Translations under genes and position numbers: made by a program
Notes under the pieces: generated by a model
The model's input: the letters and a program-made list of their open reading frames with translations, nothing else
What the model was told of the DNA's origin: nothing
Database searches by the model: none
Part shown: in pieces, positions 45,501 through 55,620 of the stretch
Position numbering within the stretch: the stretch's first letter is position 1
Layout: every line of letters begins with the position of its first letter
NCBI GenBank assembly: GCA_016802295.1
Contig: JAESIW010000138.1
Location: 1,730,521 to 1,794,520 of the forward strand
Reading direction: 5' to 3'
DNA length: 64,000 bases
DNA from: Brachionus rotundiformis
Lineage: Eukaryota > Rotifera > Eurotatoria > Ploima > Brachionidae

Positions 45501-46400
45501 TTAGTTAGCTTCATAAAAAAGAAATTAATTTAAATTAAAAGCATTTATTTTATTATTTTTTCTCTTCGATTCAAAATAGTTTTGGTAATAAATGTTTTTT
45601 TGATTTAATTTGGTTATCTAATTATAGTTGTAGTTAGTTTGCTACTAATCAAGTTGCATTCATTCAAAAAATTTATATCAATCAAAAAAGAAAGAAAAAA
45701 GCCTTATACAAAAAAATATCTATGTAAATTTTGTTTTATTGCAGTCAGAGATTACAATATGATAGACAATTTAACTGATATGTAAAAATTGCAAGCCTTA
45801 AGAAAATAACAAGAGAAAGAGTATTTAAGCATTTTTTTCCATTGTATTATATAAATAGCAAGGGCGTGTTAATTGTTTTTTTTCTCTCTTTTTTTTTATT
45901 TTATGTTTGGCAAATAGCAAAGGTATTTATTCTCAAAATGGTAGATTGGGACGTTTTACTTCGGGTCTAGAGAGACAGAGAATGAGAGAGATACCTTGGG
46001 CTGCATCAGCACGTTTAGCGATAAGACTAATTGTTAAGTCACGTTCAGCAGACTTGTGCTTGCATGCGTATGGCCGAGCTCCGGGCGCGTCACATTGCAA
46101 AATTTTTTACAATGCTTAGATAATAAATTATTTATTAAAAATATATCCTATGTGGGGTTAATTGTTTAAGTGAGATTTTAGGCAGCAATGAAATGAGAAA
46201 AAGTGTTCGGGGTGTATAAGACAAAATTGTGGACACGGTGTCGTCTAATTTTGTTCAAAAACAGCACCCAGACCGCGTCCCTGGATAAGTCAAGTGCTCG
46301 TATCTCTTCCATATCTCTGCTTATAAACTCTCATTGTAAGACAGCATCCTAAATACATATTTATTTTTGTTGTTAATTAAAAATTAAACTCAAGAGCAAA
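42600..46400. promoter_or_regulatory. Complex non-coding block upstream of the CCCH gene
   Basis: Within the 8 kb gene-free stretch this part is noticeably less AT-rich and less repetitive (for example 42.65-43.15, 43.78-43.88, 44.28-44.48 and 45.95-46.35 kb). It contains E-box-like CACGTG at about 42870 and ACACGTGAT at 43433. A TATAAA at 46322 has a plausible initiator 20-30 bp downstream, pointing toward the TTP-like gene 0.86 kb away. It also holds a TG run (43652-43668) and an AG run (about 44041-44058). Candidates are enhancers, a long 5' UTR with intron, or a non-coding RNA. No coding exon could be recognised. Inference only. Confidence 0.3.
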
Positions 46401-47182
46401 CTGACGAAATGTTAAGTTTATTATGCTTTTGTTACAAAACAAACTTAGAGTCGCTCGCTTAAGAGCTAAATTTGAAAAAACAATTAAAACTAAAAATAAT
46501 AAAATAAAACTGAAAAGAAAACATTTATATTAAAAAAGTTGTTTTAAATTGTCTAACTAATTAAAAAAATAAATAAAAAGAGAAAAAATTAGAGAAAAAA
46601 TTCAAAAAGTTCTTAACATTTTAGTTCTTTATATTCAAATTGAAATGAACTTTTAAAACGCTGTATTGTTAGATTTTTTTTTTATTTCTCTAAAACAAAA
46701 TTAACCACAAACAAAACAATATTTGTTGTTTGTCAACGAATTTAAAATGTAAATTAAAAAGATAAATATTATTACAAACTTAAGATTTTGTGCGTTTGTG
46801 TGCAGTTCTAAATTCAGAACCAATCCATCTTCTATTAAAATTTCAAACAACTAAAACAATACACAAACTGAAAATTTATAAAAACTTTTGCTTTTAAAAC
46901 TAAAATTTCGTTCTAACTTTTAAGTACTAAAGTCTTATTTTCCAATTTAAGTTAAATCATTGGAACAGCTAATAGTCGGCTTTTGATCAAAAATTATGTA
47001 ACATTGGTCACATATTGCTCTTTGCAAAGCCAACACAACCACCAAATGCTCTCATATCTTTGTTATTTTACTCCCATTTTTTTGTTCTTGGATAATAAAA
47101 TAAAAATTAGAAAAAAATATTTTTTATTGTTTAATAATGAAGAATTAAAATTTTAGATTTTTAATGTTATTCTCGTCTAAGA

Positions 47183-47776
47183 ATGTTTGAATTCGAGTGT
47201 GAGCAGAGCAAAAGCTTTAGAAAGACAAAGAGTTCCAAGACAAAAGCAAACGCAGCGCACAAGGCGATAAACTACGGCCGGTACAAGACCGAGATGTGCC
47301 GTCAGTACAGCGAGAATGGCGAGTGCAAGTACGGCGACAAGTGCCAGTTTGCGCACGGCATCAACGAGCTCAAGGACGTCACCCGCCATCCCAAGTACAA
47401 GACAGACTTCTGCAAGACGTTTCACTCGAAAGGCTTTTGTCCGTACGGGCCCAGATGCCACTTCATACACGACATAAGCGACAAGTTCGAGCTGACGCCG
47501 CAATTACCTCAGAGCATGAACATGTTCCACTTGACCAATTCAGCATCGTCATCTTCATCGTCGTCACAGTCTCCCTCGCCCAATTCCTATCTCGTCTCTT
47601 CATCTCGATCTTCTCTCTTCGAAAGCGAATTGGCCCACTTCAATCCGATCAACTCTCAGACCATCAATCAGCTTAACGAACTAATCAATTCTTTGCTTAA
47701 CATCAACATTGGTCAGAGTGTGCCACTCAGCGAGTCGGTATCCTCCTCAACACCAGTCACTTGCAAAAATAGATAA
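47183..47776 (+). CDS. Tristetraprolin-type tandem CCCH zinc-finger protein
   Basis: RNA-binding protein of the ZFP36 family that binds AU-rich elements in 3' UTRs and promotes deadenylation and decay. The 197-residue protein has two C-x8-C-x5-C-x3-H fingers (CRQYSENGECKYGDKCQFAH and CKTFHSKGFCPYGPRCHFIH) separated by 18 residues. Each is preceded by the family lead-in RYKTEMC or KYKTDFC, which are the RNA-recognition residues. The C-terminal half is Ser-rich with probable phosphosites. No CNOT1-binding C-terminal motif like that of vertebrate TTP is seen. Family members usually have a short first exon, so an upstream exon may be missing: an acceptor-like tctaag precedes the ATG. The 3' flank is rich in ATTTATT words (48050-48080), so self-regulation is possible, but the AT-rich background makes this weak evidence. 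Confidence 0.93.
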   Translation: MFEFECEQSKSFRKTKSSKTKANAAHKAINYGRYKTEMCRQYSENGECKYGDKCQFAHGINELKDVTRHPKYKTDFCKTFHSKGFCPYGPRCHFIHDISDKFELTPQLPQSMNMFHLTNSASSSSSSSQSPSPNSYLVSSSRSSLFESELAHFNPINSQTINQLNELINSLLNINIGQSVPLSESVSSSTPVTCKNR

Positions 47777-49393
47777 ATCGCGCTCAAATATCTCTCTATT
47801 TATTCAGATAAGCATCTAGGCAATTACTTTCCCACTCTAATTAATTAACTAATTTTTTTCATTTTTTTTTTCTTTTTTAATTACTAAAATTTTATTCTTT
47901 TGCAAACAAAATCAAAAATATTTATTGTCAGAATTGTAGATAAATGATAGTAAAGCTTTTTCCTTTTTGTACATACACAGAGCTTAGGCGAGAGTGAATT
48001 GATATTTTTTTTTCCTTATTTTTTTAAGATGGCCAAGTGCAATTTCGCTTTTTTATTTATTCATTTTTAATTTATTATCTAATGAATGTCTCGACTTTAT
48101 ATTCATTTTTTTTTTTTTTACATTGGAAATAGATAATGTGATATTAGTGAGATAGATCTGTTTCGATTCTATTCTATTTTAAATGCAATCTCTGCTACTA
48201 AACCTGGAGCTCTTGTTGCTCGAGTTTATCCGCATGTGTCTATTTTCTATTTTTACCAAGCGATGTTTATAGTTAATTTAATAATACCAGTTTTTTTTTT
48301 CTTTTTTTTTAAACAATTTTTGCAAATTTATAGATAAGCCAATATTCTATTTAGTTATTTATTAACAATTATATTTATTAATAAAATTTATTAAAAAATT
48401 ATCTGCTTCTGCGATGCGCAGTCCTTGTTCTCATTTAGCCATAATTTGTATCTACTTGTACGTATCAATTTGTATTAATATTTATAAAAAAAGAACAGCT
48501 ACCACTAGCAATTATTCACACTTAAATTAAATTTAACTTATTTTATTTAAAATTGTTTAAAACAATGGCAACTATTTAAAAGATGTCGACCTAATTAATA
48601 TACTAAAGGTTCACTAAAGATCTCTTTGATTTTAAATTACAAAATATTGTGGTAATTAATTAAATTTTTTGTTTGCTTAAAAAAACTTGTTAAAATACAT
48701 TAATAAATTGTTCAAGAGTATTTTAATTTATAAAACACTCAATCAAGGCTGAGTCTGCTTTTTGAAAATAAAATTAAATTTAAAAGAAAATAATTTATAT
48801 ACATTTGAATTGTAATATAACAATTCAATCACAATTTTATGACAAATCTAGATACCAAGTCGTCATTTATTAACACGGTAACAATTAATAATTTATTAGA
48901 AAATTAATAAATTGTTCGAAAATATATTAATTTAATAAATACTCTATCAAAGCTGAATCTGTTTTTTGAAAAATAATAAAATAAAAAACAAAATGAGATA
49001 AAAAGTATTTCTTAAATTTTATTTGAATAAAAAAAGTGACTCAATCTTTTGAATCTGATTTTAAAAAATAAAATAATTATTTTTTAATTAAATAAAATGA
49101 AAAGAGTTTTTTTTTAAATTAAATTTTTGAAAATATATTCAAAAAAAATTAAATATTTCATTAAATTTCCGTGAAATTATGTAAAAACATTCCAAAAATT
49201 CAATAAAAAAATTCAAAGTACCACAATTTATATCTTTAATTATGTTTTTGTGTTAAAAATCATCTTCGGTGATATTTTATTTTTTTTTCATAAAACATTC
49301 GGCAACGTAATAATAGAGTCGATCTAATTGCATATTTTCGTAAAAAACTTTTATTACAAATTATAACTTAATAATTAATTGTTTTTAATAAAA
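47777..49393. other. 3' region of CCCH gene and spacer with a short duplicated unit
   Basis: AU-rich 3' UTR-like sequence followed by AT-rich DNA. A roughly 80 bp unit at about 48701-48785 (taataaattgttc ... caatcaaggctgagtctgc) recurs at about 48905-48985 with many substitutions, and a shorter trace follows near 49040. No gene. Confidence 0.5.
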
Positions 49394-50326
49394 ATGATTA
49401 AAAAAAATTCTATTTTTCTAAATTTGACAATAATAACCATTTTTAGTGTGTTATTACTATTATTATCAAATAACTATTTCTCAAGTAAGAACTCAAATAG
49501 AAGCATTAATTACCAAGAAGATGTTAAACAAATCCAAACTTTTCTCAATAGACCACACATATTCATTGGTGGTACCATGAGCTCGGGTAGTTCACTTCTT
49601 AGATCAATTCTAGATGTTCATCCTTCTGTCAAATGTGGTCCAGAAACCAAATTTATTCAACTTTTACTCGAATTTTTGAGAAATCTTTACCAAACTGGCA
49701 GAAAATATTTCAAATTTATGGAAGCAGCGGGGATTAGCAACCAAACACTGGACGAATCAGTTGGTCTTGCCATTTACAATTTAATGCTCAAAAATGTTCA
49801 GTCTGATGTGGACAGATTGTGCAACAAAGAGCCTTCAAATAGTAGGCATATAACTTTTTTCAAGGCTGTTTTTCCAAATTCCAAATTTATTTTGATTATT
49901 CGAGATGGAAGAGAAGTGGCTTACTCATTAATAAAAAGAACCCACTCGAAATTAAATACATACAAGTTTAATAAGCATTTATCATATTGGAATGATCAAT
50001 TGAATAAATCCTATTTTCAATGTTTAAATGCTGGACCAAATTATTGTCTAATCATTAGATACGAAAAACTTGTCACATCGCCAAAGCAAGAGGTAGAGAA
50101 AATTGTCAATTTTCTGCAACTAACATGGTCAGATAAGATGCTTAACCATCAAAAATACATTGACACTGAAATTAAAATGTCCAAAACAGAGTGGTCTCGA
50201 GAAGGAATGCTCAAGGAAATAAATGGTGGGTCATTGAAAAATTGGAAAGGAAACATACCAGGCTATAATCACTCACACATAATGAAAACATATAACATGT
50301 TTAGAGTCTTGAATTACACTGATTAG
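49394..50326 (+). CDS. Tyrosylprotein sulfotransferase-like protein, copy 1
   Basis: Type II Golgi membrane protein resembling TPST1/2, which use PAPS to sulfate tyrosines on secreted proteins. A transmembrane anchor (residues ~8-24) precedes the catalytic domain. Matches to TPST: PHIFIGG, SGSSLLRSILDVHPSVKCGPETKFI, CNKEP, FPNSKFILIIRDGREVAYS, YRDCL-like YWNDQL, NYCLIIRYEKLV and GSLKNWKGNIP. Against human TPST2 the catalytic Glu99 is kept, but Arg78 of the 5'-phosphosulfate loop is Ser, Arg101 is Lys, and CNKDP is CNKEP, so enzyme activity or specificity may differ. The start is the ATG at 49394 (MIKKNSIF). It shares near-identity with the copy at 53019 apart from the anchor and one 12-codon window. 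Confidence 0.88.
   Translation: MIKKNSIFLNLTIITIFSVLLLLLSNNYFSSKNSNRSINYQEDVKQIQTFLNRPHIFIGGTMSSGSSLLRSILDVHPSVKCGPETKFIQLLLEFLRNLYQTGRKYFKFMEAAGISNQTLDESVGLAIYNLMLKNVQSDVDRLCNKEPSNSRHITFFKAVFPNSKFILIIRDGREVAYSLIKRTHSKLNTYKFNKHLSYWNDQLNKSYFQCLNAGPNYCLIIRYEKLVTSPKQEVEKIVNFLQLTWSDKMLNHQKYIDTEIKMSKTEWSREGMLKEINGGSLKNWKGNIPGYNHSHIMKTYNMFRVLNYTD
49835..49870 (+). other. Clustered-divergence window in sulfotransferase copy 1
   Basis: Codons for SNSRHITFFKAV, aligned to TNCEYIGYFKRV at 53457-53492 in copy 2. About 15-17 of 36 bases differ, whereas I counted only four or five differences in the roughly 800 remaining bp of the high-identity block. Confidence 0.85.
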
Positions 50327-51339
50327 AATTTTTTGATTCAAAAATAAATTATTAATCTTTTTGATTAATTTTCAAATAAAAATATATTTATTAATATCTT
50401 CTTATCTATATATTTACGTCTGTTTAATTTTTTGCAATCGATAATATATAATATATTTTTTTTACAGACACGAAACCTGAAAATAAGCAAATTTTCTAAA
50501 TTAAATTATCAAAAGCTTAAATATGCAAAGTCTTGTATAGAGTCTATTTTTATAATAGAATACTTCAAGCTGAATAAAATAAAAATTTTTTTAGCAATCT
50601 CTGAATATGGTTGCAGAGAAAAATTGGATTGAAAAAAGTACATTTTTTTAGGTTCATATCTCTTGACACAAACAATCTGGTAAAAAAACAATTATACCAG
50701 CTAAATTTTGGGATGATATGCTTTAATTTGATATATAATACTAAGCTATAAATTGAATTGAAAATAGTGAAATCCGTCATTTAATGCTTCATAGCACTTA
50801 AAATTGTCAAAATACTAAGAATTCAATTCGATTGTTTTTTTAAACTTAATTATTTTTCTAATGTTTTGATGATTTTCTAGTCTCTTATTTTTTTTTAATC
50901 ATAATAGCATTTAACTCTTTCTTTATCTTACTAAATTTTTTACAATACCAAAGACCTGCGTAGCGAGACTGAATTATACTTTGTATAAGCTTGTTCTCTT
51001 ATTAAATTTCTTATTAAAACAAATTTACTTAAAAAGTAAACATTCTTTTTTGAATAAAAATTTAAAATTCAATTTTGTTTAAAAAAAGTAATGTTTCTAA
51101 ATTCTTTTAGAATTATAAGCAAAATTTAAAAATAAAAATTAATATTATTGAAAAATGGGACCTTCAATATAACAGGAGCAAGGTACACCCGTGATCCAGT
51201 TTAATTGAATTGGAACTTCTGATAATGATATTAAGAAAACACTCTGCTCTGAGACATATATTAGAAACTATTATGATCAAAATTTAAGATCATGAACAAA
51301 AATTATTTTTTTTTAATATTTGAGATTTTTTTGTTTTGT

Positions 51340-51687
51340 GAAGTTCAGTACAAAAGAACATAACAAAGTGTAAAAAAATGAAATAACTTTTTTTCTAAAA
51401 GTTTAAAATTAATTCTGTGAATGCAGAATGGTGCAACATTCTAAGTTGCATCAACTGTAAAAGTCTGCTAATGATGTGCAAAATCTCTGCAAAATGAACT
51501 TCACTCGATTATATTGAAATTTTATTTCTGCTGAACTCTGCAAAATTAGCAGACATAGATATTTGATGCAACTTTGAATGTTGCACCATTCTGCATTTAC
51601 AGAACTAGGTTTAAACCTTTAGAAAAAAAGTTATTTAATTTTTTACACTTTTTTCTGTTCTTTTTGCCATTTTGTACTAAATTTCAT
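51340..51687. repeat. Long imperfect hairpin, MITE-like
   Basis: Left arm 51340-51471 pairs with right arm 51545-51687 around a ~73 nt centre. The best part (about 51416-51454 with 51562-51602) has only a few mismatches in ~39 bp and centres on gcagaatggtgcaacattc. The outer part contains the shared ttttttctaaa block. No reading frame. Similar short words recur near 1.9, 41.7 and 62.4 kb. Confidence 0.8.
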
Positions 51688-51869
51688 CAAAACCAGATTT
51701 TTTTCTAAATTAAAAAAATTAATACCGTGACATTTTTTCATATATAACAAAACATGTTAAATCACAGCCAAGTATTTTGGAAAACTCTGAATGAATAAAA
51801 TTTTTGCAGAAATTTGCAGATAAAAAAATTAAGCTTGGCATTAGTGTTGAAATCCGGTCTTCTTGGCAG

Positions 51870-52180
51870 TCCAAATTTAAGAACCGTATGAAAATACGGA
51901 CAAAAAAATATGACATTAATTAAATTTAAGGTATTAAAAAAAAAAGAAATTTAATTAAATAATTTTGTTAAAAATAAAGTAAATAAAAAAAGATTTATTT
52001 AAAAATTTGTTAAAATAATAAAACCTTACATTAATTGATTAATAAAATATGAAAAATGCAAAAAAAACTATTAAAACTAAAAACTTTTTTTTTACCGTAT
52101 AAAATAATTTAAAAAAATATCTTTTCTTTTAATAATTTTAATTTAATTAATGTCGTATTTTTATACGGCTTAAAAATTGG
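51870..52180. repeat. Inverted repeat pair with ATACGG mini-palindromes
   Basis: The arm at 51870-51925 (accgtatgaaaatacgg, then atgacattaattaaattt) is inverted at 52137-52180 (aatttaattaatgtcg, then tatacggc). The left arm has an extra A-rich insertion. The 210 bp interior is A/T only. It is probably another small non-autonomous element; the margins are less AT-rich than the interior. Confidence 0.6.
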
Positions 52181-52427
52181 ACCATCAAGCTGACTGGCAA
52201 AGTGGCCGCCAAATGGACCGGATACGTCTAGCCGCATCCAACGAATATTTTTTACCCAAAAAACATTTGAAAGACTATTCTTGATGAAAATTTTTGAGAA
52301 TGATCATTAACTTTTCAGTTTGCTAATAAAATAATTTTCTAGTACTTAAATTACTTATTAAAATTTCCAAATTACATGCCAACAAAGAATTATACTATGA
52401 AGTTGCAGTCATTCAGGTTGATTTATT

Positions 52428-52438
52428 GGGGGGGGGGG
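52428..52438 (+). repeat. G11 homopolymer
   Basis: Eleven consecutive G residues in otherwise AT-rich spacer, the only such run noticed in the window. Could be an assembly or sequencing feature. Confidence 0.9.
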
Positions 52439-53018
52439 AGCAAAGTATTGAAAAATTTATTTATTAGATCTTTGTAACCTTTATTGAATTCGCTACTCAT
52501 CTAAAATTTTCAAAATTTATATTAAAAATATTAAATGTCTTATTACATATTTTTTTTTATTCGTTTAAATTATTTTTTTTCTTTTAGAAAAGATAATAAT
52601 AAATATCGGCTAAATAAAATAATAATTAAAAATTTTTAAAAAAATTTAATTGTCTATTTTTAGATAAACAACTTATTGAAAATTGTTCTTTATATGATAA
52701 GTTTAAGAAATAATCTAAATCTAATTTATTAAGAAAATTTATATGGGTAACAAAATAATATTAAAAACTTTTTATATTCTGTATTGAATTTGAGAGATAA
52801 ATTACTATAAATATGAAAGTTAAAATAAATTTTCCACATAAAAAGCTCGGGTTTTTAACAAAAAAATTAACAGTCTGATAAAAATTTAAATATTAAAAAA
52901 AAAAGAAATCATTAGTATTCATGCTATCTAGTTCAGATAATTTTTAAATCTGATTTTAATTAAAAAAAAAATGCCATCGTTTTTCTTTAAATTAATTTAT
53001 ATTTAAAAAAAGAGTAAA

Positions 53019-53948
53019 ATGTTTAGAAATTTTTCTATCTTTCTTAAGTTATTAATAATAACTAATTTTGTAGTATTTTTATTATTATCAAATAATTATT
53101 TCTCAAGTAAGAACTCAAATAGAAGCATTAATTACCAAGAAGATGTTAAACAAATCCAAACTTTTCTCAATAGACCACACATATTCATTGGTGGTACCAT
53201 GAGCTCGGGTAGTTCACTTCTTAGATCAATTCTAGATGTTCATCCTTCTGTCAAATGTGGTCCAGAAACCAAATTTATTCAGCTTTTACTCGAATTTTTG
53301 AGGAATCTTTACCAAACTGGCAGAAAACATTTCAAATTTATGGAAGCAGCGGGGATTAGCAACCAAACACTGGACGAATCAGTTGGTCTTGCCATTTACA
53401 ATTTAATGCTCAAAAATGTTCAGTCTGATGTGGACAGATTGTGCAACAAAGAGCCTACAAATTGTGAATACATTGGTTATTTCAAGAGAGTCTTTCCAAA
53501 TTCCAAATTTATTTTGATTATTCGAGATGGAAGAGAAGTTGCTTACTCATTAATAAAAAGAACCCACTCGAAATTAAATACATACAAGTTTAATAAGCAT
53601 TTATCATATTGGAATGATCAATTGAATAAATCCTATTTTCAATGTTTAAATGCTGGACCAAATTATTGTCTAATCATTAGATACGAAAAACTTGTCACAT
53701 CGCCAAAGCAAGAGGTAGAGAAAATTGTCAATTTTCTGCAACTAACATGGTCAGATAAGATGCTTAACCATCAAAAATACATTGACACTGAAATTAAAAT
53801 GTCCAAAACAGAGTGGTCTCGAGAAGGAATGCTCAAGGAAATAAATGGTGGGTCATTGAAAAATTGGAAAGGAAACATACCAGGCTATAATCACTCACAC
53901 ATAATGAAAACATATAACATGTTTAGAGTCTTGAATTACACTGATTAG
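53019..53948 (+). CDS. Tyrosylprotein sulfotransferase-like protein, copy 2
   Basis: A 309-residue paralog of the gene at 49394, with the same altered PAPS-loop residues (Ser for Arg78, Lys for Arg101, CNKEP) and retained Glu in GPETK. The cytoplasmic tail and anchor (MFRNFSIFLKLLIITNFVVF) differ from copy 1; from SKNSNRSINYQ onward the two are nearly identical except for TNCEYIGYFKRV at 53457-53492 and His for Tyr after TGRK. Neither copy has an intron. It is convergent with the astacin gene, with 107 bp between stop codons. The 3' flank of copy 1 retains diverged homology to this intergenic segment, so copy 2 appears to sit in the ancestral context. Confidence 0.88.
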   Translation: MFRNFSIFLKLLIITNFVVFLLLSNNYFSSKNSNRSINYQEDVKQIQTFLNRPHIFIGGTMSSGSSLLRSILDVHPSVKCGPETKFIQLLLEFLRNLYQTGRKHFKFMEAAGISNQTLDESVGLAIYNLMLKNVQSDVDRLCNKEPTNCEYIGYFKRVFPNSKFILIIRDGREVAYSLIKRTHSKLNTYKFNKHLSYWNDQLNKSYFQCLNAGPNYCLIIRYEKLVTSPKQEVEKIVNFLQLTWSDKMLNHQKYIDTEIKMSKTEWSREGMLKEINGGSLKNWKGNIPGYNHSHIMKTYNMFRVLNYTD

Positions 53949-54055
53949 AATTGTTTGATTTAAAAATTAATTATTAATCTTTTGGATTATTTTATTACTT
54001 CTTTTATTTTTTTTCAAATAAAAATCTATTTAATGATTAATATCTTCCTATCTAT

Positions 54056-54864
54056 TTATATACATCCGTAGAATTTTTTTATTTCCTCAGCATCAATAGC
54101 ACTAATGTATTTTCTTTGTCCTATAGTGGCATTTGGATCTTTAGGTACAATTGTTGGCTCTCCATTTTTGCTGAAAGATTTTGGACCATAGTGCATCACA
54201 CTTTCGTAATCATAAGGCGTTTCTAAATTTTCAACTTTATCCGTACTATATTTATTAAAATTGTGTTCAGTGCCATCTCTAATGTTATCAAACATAATTG
54301 TGATGTAGTTATCTCTATCTGGTCTTGACTGCTCATGCCAAAATCCTAACGCGTGCATAAACTCGTGGGCTACAATGGCATTTACCATACAACCTGGTGT
54401 TTTTAGCGACAATTGTTGCTCTCCTTTGGCAACTTGTTTGCCAACATAAGACCAGCAACCACTTCCGTTTATGATTCTGATGTATGTGTCTTCGTTTGTT
54501 CGAGGAACAAATTTAATGCAATCTTTTCCATTTGTTCTAGTTGCGTCCTCGAGCATCTTGTGACCAGCTAATATTGTGTCTATTTGACTTTGTTCTTAGA
54601 TTTTTGGTTAAGATTTTTCCTTTGCCATTAAAGTAAAGCATACTTACGAAAAACTGGATCGATTTCGTATGGTACAACGCCATTTGGCCACAAAACCCTT
54701 GATGCTGTGGGTTTTTGAGCAGCACCTTTGTCAATACCAGCAATATCTCCCTCGAAAAGGTCGCCCTCTTCTGGACTTTTTTCGAATGTTTGAACTGGAC
54801 TGCATTGACTTCTGGTGACAAGAAAACAAATGCATAAAGCAGAGAGAAATTGTTTAGTATTCAT
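54056..54864 (-). CDS. Secreted astacin-family zinc metalloprotease
   Basis: M12A metallopeptidase of 251 residues, in two exons (54648-54864 and 54056-54594; 53 nt intron, phase 1). Signal peptide MNTKQFLSALCICFLVTRSQC, short propeptide with FEGDI (the Asp that typically caps the zinc in astacin zymogens), then catalytic domain starting near RVLWPNGVVPYEID. Zinc site HEFMHALGFWHEQSRPDR (His149, Glu150, His153, His159) and Met-turn SVMHY (Met206, Tyr208) are complete. The four Cys of the core domain are present (Cys in KDCIKF, SGCWSY, PGCMV and the final YGCI). There is no CUB, EGF or ShK domain after the catalytic core, so this is a minimal astacin. Probably a digestive or hatching-type protease. 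Confidence 0.95.
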
Positions 54865-55620
54865 TTTATTTGTTTAAAAAATTAATTGAAAAAAAAGTCA
54901 TCTTGTTTAAATAGACTTGTCAATCGGAAAATCACATAAGTTAATTTGTTAGAATATTTGATAAAATAAGAACAAATATAATTAGACAATCAAAATTTAT
55001 TTTTATTCAAAATGCCTACTAGGTAAAATATCATATGCTAAAGAATTTTAATTTTATTAAAATTTTCTAGTTGTTTAAGTTCAATATTATATAAAGTTTG
55101 AATTACTTATTAGAATTTTATCTTTTAATATTGTATAAAGATTGTTTTTTTTGAAAAATATTATTAATACAAGGCAAAACAATTTATATATTGATTGTTT
55201 GAAATTTTACTGTATGATTTTAAATTTAAATAATTAGATTTATTAGAATTGTTAAAACAATAAAATTTTAAAATTTGAATATTTTATTTTTATAAGAAAC
55301 ATAAATAAATTTAAGTAAACAATTATCAAAAAAAAAGTTTAATATTTAGAAATATTATTCTGAAAGAACTTTTCGGTGACTTTCAGCACAGTTTAGATAA
55401 TTTCTCAAGATTCACCAATTTATCTAAAGGTTCATTATTTGTCGATTCTGTAGACAATTATTCAAGCTGATAAAAACCCTGATAAAAATATTTTTTATTT
55501 TTTAATGAATTAATATTCACATTTATTTACATAAAAGGTAATTTAAAAATTTTTTTTTTAAAATATGCCTTGGTTTGTGACACAGGTTAACGAGAATCCA
55601 TTTATTAATTAGAACAAAAA
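54865..55620. other. AT-rich spacer
   Basis: No gene, RNA or clear repeat recognised between the astacin start and the MBTPS2 stop. Confidence 0.5.

Noticed and set aside
45907..46119. 70-residue frame beginning at TTG in the complex non-coding block
   Set aside because: No ATG start, no family resemblance; composition better explained by regulatory DNA.
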